Source of the DNA: an uncultured Clostridia bacterium
GTDB taxonomy: Bacteria; Bacillota; Clostridia; Christensenellales; Borkfalkiaceae
Direction: 5' to 3'
NCBI GenBank assembly: GCA_944354085.1
Contig: CALVPW010000088.1
Location: 1-18,583 of the forward strand
Length of the DNA stretch: 18,583 bases
The notes under the pieces are model-generated. The model saw only the letters and a list, made by a program, of their open reading frames with translations. It searched no databases and had not been told where the DNA came from. This document shows, piece by piece, positions 1 to 6,283 of the stretch; positions within the stretch are counted from its first letter, which is position 1, and every line of letters begins with the position of its first letter. A program made the translations under genes and the position numbers.

Positions 1-186
1 CTCAGAAAAAACGTCGGTGAACGCGCCCCGTCCGATGGCGGAGAGCGGGGAGGCAAGGTCGTCGTCCCCCCGCGTCCTGACGATCACGAGCTGCGTTTCG
101 TACCCCTTTTCCCGCAAAAGACGGGCAGCTTCCTCCGCCTGCGCGCGGGCGAGCGCGGAGCCCCGCGTTCCGATCCTGAGCGTCAC
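1..186 (-). CDS. hemC: Hydroxymethylbilane synthase (porphobilinogen deaminase), N-terminal part, cut by window edge
   Basis: This is the first 62 codons of porphobilinogen deaminase, which joins four porphobilinogen units into hydroxymethylbilane in the cytoplasm. The translation begins (M)TLRIGTRGSALARAQAEE, the hallmark N-terminus of the family, and reaches the conserved region IGRGAFTDVF before the window ends. The start is a GTG at 184-186. It is supported by an AAGGAGG ribosome site seven bases upstream and by a GTGA overlap with the sirC stop, which implies translational coupling. As the fourth gene after the siroheme reductase, hemA and sirC, it supplies precursor for siroheme. The rest of the protein, including the cofactor cysteine, lies outside the window. 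The identification is firm and the end is unknown. Confidence 0.9.
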   Translation of the reverse strand, partial: MTLRIGTRGSALARAQAEEAARLLREKGYETQLVIVRTRGDDDLASPLSAIGRGAFTDVFSE

Positions 187-719
187 AATCCCGCCTCCTT
201 CAAAAGCTGCTCGACGGCAGCCAGATATTCCTCCCCGTGCAGGCGGGCGCGGAGTTCCTCCGCCCGTTCGCACACCTGTGAAAGCGACTGCGGAAGGAGC
301 GCTTCCAGCCGCTTTGCGAGCGCAGCGCACAGCGCGGGCGACGCGCCGCCCGTGGAGACGCCCACAGTCACGTCGCCGCGCGTGACGAGCGCAGGGAAAT
401 AAAAATCGCAATCGGACGGCGCGTCCACGCTGTTGACGGGCACGCCCGCCGCGCGGCAGTCCTCCGCCACGCGCGCGTTGACGGCGGCATCGTCCGTCGC
501 CGCCACGGCGCATACGGCGCCGCGCAGCAGTTCTTTGTCGTACGCGGCGTGCTTTTCCGCCGCCATCGCCGAAAGCGCAGGCAGCACGACGGGCGCGCAT
601 ACGGCGATCTTCGCCCCGAACAGGCGCAGCTTTTCCGCCTTGCGCAGCGCGATCTTCCCGCCGCCCACCAAAAGCACCCGCTTATTTTTGAGCGGCATCA
701 TCATGGGAAAACAGTTCAT
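183..719 (-). CDS. sirC: Precorrin-2 dehydrogenase / sirohydrochlorin ferrochelatase-type protein (siroheme synthase N-domain)
   Basis: This 178-residue protein matches the N-terminal module of CysG/Met8, which oxidises precorrin-2 to sirohydrochlorin with NAD and in some members also inserts iron. A Rossmann strand with GGGKIALRK lies near residues 19-27. The segment AATDDAAVN (73-81) carries the aspartate expected at the active site, and VNSVDAP followed by STGGASPAL (about 95-130) matches the conserved dimer and catalytic region of the family. There is no methyltransferase domain, so uroporphyrinogen methylation must be done by another protein. The ATG overlaps the hemA stop (ATGA) and has AAGGGGGA upstream. 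Its end overlaps the hemC GTG. I am confident of the family; whether it also chelates iron cannot be read from the sequence. Confidence 0.9.
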   Translation of the reverse strand: MNCFPMMMPLKNKRVLLVGGGKIALRKAEKLRLFGAKIAVCAPVVLPALSAMAAEKHAAYDKELLRGAVCAVAATDDAAVNARVAEDCRAAGVPVNSVDAPSDCDFYFPALVTRGDVTVGVSTGGASPALCAALAKRLEALLPQSLSQVCERAEELRARLHGEEYLAAVEQLLKEAGL

Positions 720-1678
720 ACGCTCCCCCTTTCGGCGCGCAGACGCGCCCCTTCTTCGTACGCGGCGAGACAGTCCTTGACGATGCGCGCCGCCGCCTCC
801 GCCGCAGCGCGCTTTTTTTGGTTGTTCGCCTGCGCGTCCGCACGGAAATCGTCGATATTTTTGAGCGTGCAGCCCTCGATCGTCCCCACCGCGGGCGCAA
901 TGTCGGGCGGGACGGCGAGATCGAGAAAGAGCCGCTCCTTTTGGGCATGCAGCGCCGCGCGCACCCCCTCCGCCGTAAAGACGACGTGCGGAGAAGCGGT
1001 ACAGCTCACCACGGCGTCCGCCCTATCGAGCGCCGTATAGCGCGCTTCGTACGCAAGGCGTTCCGCCCCTTCCGCCGCCGACGAAAAGGCGTGCGTGCGT
1101 TGCGTGGCGTACACCGTATGCCCTGCGGCGAGCAGATTTTTGAGCACCGAACCCCCTACCATGCCCGAGCCCCCCACCAAAAGGACGCATCCGTGTCCGC
1201 GGGTGAAGCGCGTGACGGCGTTCGCCGCCAGCGTCGCCACGGAACAGGCGTAAGCGGAGATCTTGGTCTCGGCACGGACGCGCCGTCCGCAGGCGAGCGC
1301 CGCCTGAAAGAGGCGGTCGGCGCCCTTCCTCACACCAAAAGACGCCGCCTCTTTATACGCATTTTTGAGCTGATGCAAAATCTCGTCCTCGCCCACGAGC
1401 ATGGAACAAAGCCCCGCCGCGAGCGAAAAAAGATGTTCCTTTGCCGCCCCGTCCGTATACACGGTGCAGGGGGCATCCTCCGCTTTGAGGAGTTTTTTTG
1501 CATCGTCGGGCGGGCAGAACGCATACAGCTCGGTGCGGTTGCAGGTCACGAGCAGCACCCCGCCGCCGCACTCGCTGAGCCGCGCATAAAGTTCCCGCCG
1601 CATCTGCGGCGGGAACGCGAACTTCTCGCGCACCGGAAGCGGCGCGCGCATGAAATGCACCGAAATGCAGGTGAACAT
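716..1678 (-). CDS. hemA: Glutamyl-tRNA reductase, short form lacking most of the C-terminal dimerisation domain
   Basis: This enzyme reduces glutamyl-tRNA(Glu) with NADPH to glutamate-1-semialdehyde, the first committed step of C5 tetrapyrrole synthesis. The catalytic cysteine is C46 in TCNRTELY. VGEDEILHQLKNAYKEA (about 95-111) is the conserved substrate-site region, and GGSGMVGG (169-176) is the dinucleotide-binding loop. The start MFTCISVHF is chosen because it aligns with the family N-terminus; it sits two bases after the stop of the upstream reductase, so translation is probably coupled, although a ribosome site is weak. The protein is 320 residues, whereas typical family members are about 400-420. 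It stops just after the NADPH domain, and sirC begins on the stop codon, so the missing part is not encoded further on. Confidence 0.92.
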   Translation of the reverse strand: MFTCISVHFMRAPLPVREKFAFPPQMRRELYARLSECGGGVLLVTCNRTELYAFCPPDDAKKLLKAEDAPCTVYTDGAAKEHLFSLAAGLCSMLVGEDEILHQLKNAYKEAASFGVRKGADRLFQAALACGRRVRAETKISAYACSVATLAANAVTRFTRGHGCVLLVGGSGMVGGSVLKNLLAAGHTVYATQRTHAFSSAAEGAERLAYEARYTALDRADAVVSCTASPHVVFTAEGVRAALHAQKERLFLDLAVPPDIAPAVGTIEGCTLKNIDDFRADAQANNQKKRAAAEAAARIVKDCLAAYEEGARLRAERGSV

Positions 1679-1680
1679 GG

Positions 1681-2565
1681 TCACGAAACGAGCATACGTT
1701 CCACGTTTTCGAACCCGAGCCGCGCGACGGTATCGCTGAACCGTTCGCCGTCGATCCCCTGCGTGCGGAAGAGCTCGATCGCCTTTTCGATGACGGCGAT
1801 GACCTCGTCCTCGCTCGTGAAGATCTTGGAGAGCGCCCGCCCCATCGCAACGCGCTTGCCCCATCTGCCGCCGACATAGATCTTATAGCCGTCCACATAG
1901 TCGGTGACGGCGCCGAACGGGCACTGCCCGCGGCATCTGCCGCAATGGTTGCACTGCGCGGGGTCGATGACGATCTTCCCCGCTTCCACGTGCGCGGTCT
2001 TGATGGGACAAGCCGCCTCGACGCGGCACTTTTTGCAGCCGCGGCAGGCGTCGAGATGCACCGTGGGGATGCGCTGTCCGATCACGCCCAGATCGTTGAG
2101 ATCGGGCTTGACGCAGTTGTTGGGGCAGCCCCCCACCGCGATCTTGAATTTGTGGGGCAGCGTCACGTCGTGCATGCCCTCATAAAAGCGTTCGTGCAGT
2201 TTTTCGGAAAGCGCGAACGTATCGATGAGCCCGTACTGGCAGGTCGTCCCCTTGCACGAGACGACGGGGCGCACCTTTTTGCCCGTGCCGCCCGTTTGCA
2301 GCCCGTGCTGCGCCAAAAAGTCGATGAGCGGCTGCGCGTTCTCGTATTTGACCCCTTGGATCTCCATCGTGAGACGGGTGGTCATCGCCACCTCGCCCGA
2401 GCCGAATTTTTCGCAAGCCTCGGCAACGGCGCGGTGCTGCGCCGCCGTGATCTTGCCGTTGCGCGTGATGACGCGGGCGTTGAATACGTCGGGATACCGC
2501 TTATCCTGCAAAAACCCCAATCCTTTGAGCCGCTTGATCTCCTCTGCCGACACCGTGTACTCCAT
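1681..2565 (-). CDS. Siroheme- and 4Fe-4S-containing nitrite/sulfite reductase-like protein with ferredoxin domain
   Basis: This 294-residue protein has an N-terminal sulfite/nitrite reductase half domain (VAMTTRLTMEIQG), followed by a siroheme/4Fe-4S signature. Numbered from the upstream GTG of the open frame (subtract 3 for the chosen start), the cysteines are C107 and C112 in SCKGTTCQYG and C150 and C154 in GGCPNNCVK. Two ferredoxin clusters follow, CRGCKKC...CP (177-189) and CNHCGRCRGQCP (208-218). Such proteins pass electrons from a ferredoxin-type chain to siroheme to reduce sulfite or nitrite in the cytoplasm; the substrate here is unknown. The ATG at 2563-2565 is chosen over the GTG at 2572-2574 because AAGGAG (2574-2579) would overlap the GTG but lies eight bases before the ATG. 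It is the first gene of the siroheme operon. No asrA or asrB neighbour is present. Confidence 0.88.
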   Translation of the reverse strand: MEYTVSAEEIKRLKGLGFLQDKRYPDVFNARVITRNGKITAAQHRAVAEACEKFGSGEVAMTTRLTMEIQGVKYENAQPLIDFLAQHGLQTGGTGKKVRPVVSCKGTTCQYGLIDTFALSEKLHERFYEGMHDVTLPHKFKIAVGGCPNNCVKPDLNDLGVIGQRIPTVHLDACRGCKKCRVEAACPIKTAHVEAGKIVIDPAQCNHCGRCRGQCPFGAVTDYVDGYKIYVGGRWGKRVAMGRALSKIFTSEDEVIAVIEKAIELFRTQGIDGERFSDTVARLGFENVERMLVS

Positions 2566-2573
2566 GATCTTCA

Positions 2574-2579
2574 CTCCTT
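2574..2579 (-). promoter_or_regulatory. Ribosome binding site that decides the start of the siroheme reductase
   Basis: The reverse strand reads TAAGGAGTGAAGATCATG. The AAGGAG is eight bases from the ATG at 2565 and touches the alternative in-frame GTG at 2574. The ATG is therefore the functional start, three codons into the longest open frame. Confidence 0.85.
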
Positions 2580-2603
2580 ATGATATCTTCGGACCCTATT
2601 TTT

Positions 2604-2632
2604 ATTATAACAAAAAAAGGGCGGCTTGTCAA
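2604..2632 (-). promoter_or_regulatory. Consensus sigma-A promoter of the siroheme operon (TTGACA-17-TATAAT)
   Basis: On the minus strand the -35 TTGACA occupies 2627-2632 and the -10 TATAAT occupies 2604-2609, with a spacer of exactly 17 bp. Both hexamers are perfect. Transcription would start near 2597, leaving a leader of about 30 nt before the ATG at 2565. The -35 box and most of the spacer lie inside the terminator hairpin and U-tract of the preceding methyltransferase gene. Confidence 0.85.
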
Positions 2633-2640
2633 GACCGCCC
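2612..2640 (-). terminator. Intrinsic terminator of the rarA-methyltransferase unit
   Basis: On the minus strand GGGCGG (2635-2640) pairs with CCGCCC (2619-2624), with a small inner pairing CTT/AAG in the loop, followed by seven U (from 2612-2618). It begins about 20 bases after the methyltransferase stop. It shares sequence with the promoter of the next operon. Confidence 0.85.
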
Positions 2641-2658
2641 CGTGCACGGATACGTGCG

Positions 2659-3417
2659 TTATTTGCCCTCTTTGACGGCGCGCGTCGCCAAAAACGTGGG
2701 GATATTCAGATCGTGCAGCCTGCCGCTGCCGTTGGTATCCTCGTAAAGGTGCGTGAGCCGAAATCCCGCTTTGAGCTGACAGCCGATCTGCTCTTCCATC
2801 GTATGCGAAAACTGCACGCCGTCGCCGCTTTCCTGCAGCTTTTGCATGCACGCCGCGTCGGTGAGCGGATCGAAGGGCAGACGGTTCACGATCGTCGTCT
2901 CGTCGTCCGTGATATAGTTGATGCCGTTATCCAGCCCGCACACCAGGATACCGCCCTTTTTGAGAACGCGCGCGCATTCCGAAAAGACGTGCGCGACCTC
3001 CTTGACGTAACAGTTGGATACGGGATGGACGATCACGTCGAAGGTCTCGTCGGCAAACGGGAAGCGCTCCGTCATATCCGCCCGCACCGTCTCCACGGCG
3101 TAGCCCTCGCGGCGGGCGACCAGCTCCTCCCGCTCGAGCTGCGAAGGGCTGTAATCGAGCACGGTGCAGCGCGCGCCGAGCGCCGAGAGGACGGGGATCT
3201 GCTGCCCGCCGCCCGCGGCAAGCCCGAGCACGCGGACGCCTTTGAGCGACGCGGGCAGCCAGCTGCGCGGCATGATCTTGGTGGGCGTGAGCACGACCTT
3301 CCATTCCCCCGCCGCCGCGGCGAGGAACGCCTCGTGCGAGAGCGGGACGCCCCACTCCCAGCCCTCGCGGTTCCATGCGTCGATGGTGCGTGCGTTCACG
3401 TCGGTATATTTCTCCAT
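2659..3417 (-). CDS. Class I SAM-dependent methyltransferase, substrate unknown
   Basis: This 252-residue protein has a Rossmann methyltransferase fold. Motif I is VLGLAAGGGQQ (63-73), the acidic residue that binds the SAM ribose is probably D88 in TVLDYS, and RADMTERFPFADETFDVIV (about 112-130) matches the motif II-III region of UbiE-like enzymes. FSECARVLKKGGILVCG (about 145-161) is the usual post-motif. The N-terminal segment with NREGWEWG is typical of a small-molecule methyltransferase group often found in Clostridia. The start at 3417 is supported by GGAG five bases before the ATG and by the start of homology; the upstream open frame is low-complexity shadow. It lies 25 bp after rarA and is probably co-transcribed with it. 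I do not know its substrate. Confidence 0.85.
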   Translation of the reverse strand: MEKYTDVNARTIDAWNREGWEWGVPLSHEAFLAAAAGEWKVVLTPTKIMPRSWLPASLKGVRVLGLAAGGGQQIPVLSALGARCTVLDYSPSQLEREELVARREGYAVETVRADMTERFPFADETFDVIVHPVSNCYVKEVAHVFSECARVLKKGGILVCGLDNGINYITDDETTIVNRLPFDPLTDAACMQKLQESGDGVQFSHTMEEQIGCQLKAGFRLTHLYEDTNGSGRLHDLNIPTFLATRAVKEGK

Positions 3418-3442
3418 ATCGTCTCCATATCCCTGTGCGGGA

Positions 3443-4777
3443 CTAAGTTTTATCGTTTTTACGAGAGGCTTTCCAAGCCTTGATCTCTTCGAGACGCGCC
3501 TTGAAGCGCGCCTCTTTCCCCTCCTCGGTCGGATGGTAATAGGTCTTATCGGCAAGCGAATCGGGCAGGCACTGCATGGTCGTGAGCTTTTCGGCGGCGT
3601 TGTGCGCGTACTCGTATCCCTTGCCGTAGTCGAGCTCTTTCATGAGGCGCGTCGGCGCATTGCGGATGACGAGCGGCACGGGTTCGGAGAGCATGGTGAG
3701 CGCGTCGTGCTTGGCGCTCTCGTACGCCGTATACAGCGCGTTGGACTTGGGCGCGAGCGACAGATAGACGACCGCCTCCGTCAGGTGCACCGAACATTCG
3801 GGCATGCCGATCAGGCGGCACGCCTCGAACGCCGCCACGCACACGGTGAGCGCGTTGGGATCGGCGAGCCCCACGTCCTCGCTCGCGAACCGCGTGATGC
3901 GGCGCGCCACATAGACGGGGTCTTCGCCCGCTTCCAGCATGCGCGCCAGCCAATATACGGCGGCGTCGGGATCGGAATTGCGCATGCTCTTGTGCAATGC
4001 GGAGATGAGGTTGTAGTGCTCCTCCCCGTTCTTGTCGTAAAGAAGGGATTTTTTGGAGGTACAGCTCTCCACCGTCTCGCGGGTGACGGTCACCGCGCCG
4101 TCGTCGCCCATATCGCCGTTGAGGACCGCCATTTCGAGCGTGGTGAGCGCGCTGCGGGCGTCGCCGTTGGCAAAGTTTGCGATCATGCGGACGGTATCGT
4201 CGTCGATGCACACCCTTTGCGTGCCAAAGCCGCGCGCATCGGTGAGCGCATGCCGCAAAAGACGGACGATATCCTCCGTTTTGAGCGCTTGCAGCACGAA
4301 CACCTTGCAGCGCGACAAAAGCGCCCCGTTCACCTCGAACGAAGGGTTTTCCGTCGTCGCGCCGATGAGGATGATGCTCCCGCGCTCCACATACGGCAAA
4401 AAAGCATCCTGCTGCGCTTTATTGAAGCGATGGATCTCGTCGACGAAGACGATGGTCTTTTCGCCGAAGCGGCGGGCATTCTCCGCCTGCTGCATCACGT
4501 CGCGGATCTCCTTGATGCCGCTCGTCACCGCGGAAAAATCGATGAAGCGCGCCTTGGTGCGGTTGGCGATGATGCGGGCGAGCGTCGTTTTGCCCACGCC
4601 AGGCGGTCCCCAAAAGATCATGGATCCCACCGTGTCGCTCTCGATGATGCGCCGCAGGATCTTCCCCTCGCCCAAAAGGTGCGTCTGCCCCACGAATTCG
4701 GAAAGATCGCGCGGGCGCAGCCGCGCCGCGAGCGGCTCGGACGCATGTTCCTCGAACAAAGTCGGCTGATATTGCAT
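3443..4777 (-). CDS. rarA: Replication-associated recombination protein A (AAA+ ATPase, RarA/MgsA)
   Basis: RarA is a clamp-loader-like AAA+ ATPase that acts at stalled replication forks and gapped DNA. The protein is 444 residues, close to the 447 of Escherichia coli RarA. Walker A is GPPGVGKT (57-64), Walker B is VFVDEIH (110-116), sensor 1 is in GATTENPSFE (139-148), and LLSRCKVF (153-160) carries the arginine expected for inter-subunit contact. The C-terminal part, with YHPTEEGKEARFKARLEEIKAW, is the typical tetramerisation and tail region. The start MQYQPTLF at 4777 has GGGAGG five bases upstream; the frame is open nine codons further but without homology. It ends in TAG, which shows that TAG works as a normal stop in this genome. 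Confidence 0.95.
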   Translation of the reverse strand: MQYQPTLFEEHASEPLAARLRPRDLSEFVGQTHLLGEGKILRRIIESDTVGSMIFWGPPGVGKTTLARIIANRTKARFIDFSAVTSGIKEIRDVMQQAENARRFGEKTIVFVDEIHRFNKAQQDAFLPYVERGSIILIGATTENPSFEVNGALLSRCKVFVLQALKTEDIVRLLRHALTDARGFGTQRVCIDDDTVRMIANFANGDARSALTTLEMAVLNGDMGDDGAVTVTRETVESCTSKKSLLYDKNGEEHYNLISALHKSMRNSDPDAAVYWLARMLEAGEDPVYVARRITRFASEDVGLADPNALTVCVAAFEACRLIGMPECSVHLTEAVVYLSLAPKSNALYTAYESAKHDALTMLSEPVPLVIRNAPTRLMKELDYGKGYEYAHNAAEKLTTMQCLPDSLADKTYYHPTEEGKEARFKARLEEIKAWKASRKNDKT

Positions 4778-4794
4778 ACGCACCTCCCATATAT

Positions 4795-4823
4795 AGTCTA
4801 CCATCTGCCCGCGCGAAAGTCAA
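4795..4823 (-). promoter_or_regulatory. Probable sigma-A promoter of rarA (TTGACT-17-TAGACT)
   Basis: On the minus strand -35 TTGACT is at 4818-4823 and -10 TAGACT at 4795-4800, with a 17 bp spacer. Seventeen bases separate the -10 from the rarA ATG, so the leader would be only about 10-12 nt, enough for its GGGAGG ribosome site. Each hexamer has one or two departures from consensus. Confidence 0.65.
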
Positions 4824-4862
4824 AGGCTTTTTCCCGTATCTTCCCCCGCCTGCGCGCACATC

Positions 4863-4989
4863 CTTAGCTTTTCGACATTTATCGAAATAATAAATCACGC
4901 ATTTTGCCGCTTTTTTGCAGTTTTTTGGCGCACTTTTGCCATTTTTGGCAGAGTTCATCCATTTATTTTGATATGTGTCGAAATATAAG
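4863..4989. promoter_or_regulatory. Inverted pair of Spo0A-box-like sites flanking phased T-tracts, upstream of rarA
   Basis: TGTCGAA, the core of the Spo0A (0A) box, occurs on the minus strand at 4871-4877 and on the plus strand at 4976-4982, 105 bp apart centre to centre. Each is part of a longer imperfect inverted repeat (4863-4895 against 4961-4989). A one-mismatch copy, TATCGAA, at 4880-4886 makes the first site a local dyad (TTTCGA-N6-TCGAAA). Between them T-runs at 4902-4905, 4911-4916, 4921-4926, 4934-4937 and 4942-4946 recur about every 10 bp, and TGCCA-TTTT-TGGCA (4937-4950) is a further dyad. The nearest downstream gene is rarA. Spo0A control is an inference from the heptamer; I cannot see whether this organism has Spo0A. 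Confidence 0.4.
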
Positions 4990-5043
4990 GTTTTGGAAAA
5001 TCTCCCCTTATTCCCCCAAACGCGCGCTAACATGCAGGGGATG

Positions 5044-5070
5044 AAAAAAGCGCCGAACGGCGCTTTTTTT
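5044..5070. terminator. Terminator at the 3' end of the dnaJ gene, hairpin usable on both strands
   Basis: The stem GCGCC (5050-5054) / GGCGC (5059-5063), with a GTTC loop on the minus strand, is followed there by six U (from 5044-5049). The opposite strand has seven T (5064-5070), so it could work both ways. The dnaJ stop codon TAA overlaps the T-run. Confidence 0.85.
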
Positions 5071-6190
5071 AATAGGGATCTTTGCCGTACAGGGCGCTCA
5101 CGTTATCGGCATACCGCTTTGCCTTGTCGTATTGGCGGATATCCAGCGTGGACGCCGTTTCGGCGATCTTGCGTTTTTGTTCGCGCGTGAGGCGGGTGGG
5201 CACTTCCACCGTGACGCGGATATACAAATTGCCCGTGCCGCTGCGCGAGCGGATGCCTTTGCCGCGGACGGTGAACGTCGTCCCCGACTGCGTCCCCTCG
5301 GGAATGGTGTACTCGAAGGTATCGTCGAGGTCGGGCACCTGAACGGTGCCGCCGAGCGCCGCCGTCTGGAACGGGATGGGAAGATCGACATAAAGATCCA
5401 TGTTCTTGCGCTGGAAGATCTTGTGCGGTTCCACGCGGATGACCACGATGAGATCGCCCGAAGCGCCGCCGTCCGTTCCCGCCTGCCCGTAGCCGCGTTT
5501 GCGGATATACGAATTGGTATCGGCGCCCGCGGGGATATTCAGGGTGAGCTTGGTCTCGCGGCGGATATAGCCCTTGCCTTTGCAGTCGGGGCACTTATCG
5601 GTGACGATCTTGCCGCGCCCGCCGCAATCGGGGCAGGCGCCCACGCGCACCGTTCTGCCGAACATCGTCTCCTGTGCGTAGCGGATCTGCCCTTTCCCGC
5701 CGCATTTGGTGCAGGTGCGGAAGGCAGTCCCGCCCTTGGCGCCCGTACCGCCGCACGTGGGACAGGGCTCGTTGCGGGCGTAAGGGATCTCCTTGGTGCA
5801 GCCCTTTGCCGCGTCCATAAAGCTCAGCGTCAGGGTGAGCTGGATATCCTCGCCCGTGGTGTCGCGCTGGACGGACGCACCGCCGCCGAAGCCCTGGAAG
5901 ATACTGTCGAAGATATCGCCGAAGCCGCCGAAGCCGCCAAAGCCTGCGCCGCCCATACCGCCCATGCCGGGATGCTCCTGCTCATAGTCGTATGCGGCGC
6001 GCTTCTGCTTATCGGAGAGCACCTCGTTGGCTTCGTTGATCTCTTTGAATTTTTCGGCGGCGAGCTTGTCGTTGGGGTGAAGATCGGGGTGGTACTGCTT
6101 GACGAGCTTTTTGTACGCCGCCTTGATCTCTTCCTCCGTGGCGTTCTTGCTCACGCCGAGGATCTCGTAATAGTTTTTCTTCTCTGCCAT
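5069..6190 (-). CDS. dnaJ: Chaperone DnaJ (Hsp40, type I)
   Basis: DnaJ delivers unfolded clients to DnaK and stimulates its ATPase in the cytoplasm. The protein has 373 residues, the usual length for type I. The J-domain spans about residues 5-70 with HPD at 34-36. A G/F-rich linker (74-104, many GGFGG repeats) follows. Then come four CxxCxGxG zinc motifs with cysteines at 143/146, 160/163, 186/189 and 200/203, and a C-terminal client-binding and dimerisation region. The ATG at 6190 has GAGG five bases upstream. It lies 93 bp after dnaK, but a terminator hairpin sits in that gap and no promoter for dnaJ alone is evident, so expression probably depends on readthrough. Confidence 0.97.
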   Translation of the reverse strand: MAEKKNYYEILGVSKNATEEEIKAAYKKLVKQYHPDLHPNDKLAAEKFKEINEANEVLSDKQKRAAYDYEQEHPGMGGMGGAGFGGFGGFGDIFDSIFQGFGGGASVQRDTTGEDIQLTLTLSFMDAAKGCTKEIPYARNEPCPTCGGTGAKGGTAFRTCTKCGGKGQIRYAQETMFGRTVRVGACPDCGGRGKIVTDKCPDCKGKGYIRRETKLTLNIPAGADTNSYIRKRGYGQAGTDGGASGDLIVVIRVEPHKIFQRKNMDLYVDLPIPFQTAALGGTVQVPDLDDTFEYTIPEGTQSGTTFTVRGKGIRSRSGTGNLYIRVTVEVPTRLTREQKRKIAETASTLDIRQYDKAKRYADNVSALYGKDPY

Positions 6191-6209
6191 GATAACCTCT
6201 ATGACGGCG

Positions 6210-6245
6210 AAAAAGCGCGCGGGGCGATGCCTCGGGGCGCTTTTT
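6210..6245 (-). terminator. Terminator-like hairpin between dnaK and dnaJ
   Basis: AAAAAGCGC (from 6237-6245, read on the minus strand) pairs with GCGCTTTTT (from 6210-6218), with an inner GGC/GCC pairing in the loop. The distal arm ends in five U. The structure lies between the dnaK stop and the dnaJ ribosome site, about ten bases before the latter. It can act as a partial terminator or as an mRNA stabiliser. Confidence 0.7.
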
Positions 6246-6283
6246 CTTTGCCTTTGCCGTGCGGCGCGGATGCGCCTTGTCTG

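Noticed and set aside
818..1879. Long plus-strand frame opposite hemA
   Set aside because: Shadow of hemA; Arg-rich with no domain, and no ribosome site.
3443..3445. Possible reassignment of TAG to a sense codon
   Set aside because: rarA ends with TAG exactly at its expected C-terminus, and reading through it would run into a shadow frame of the methyltransferase, so TAG works as a stop in this genome.
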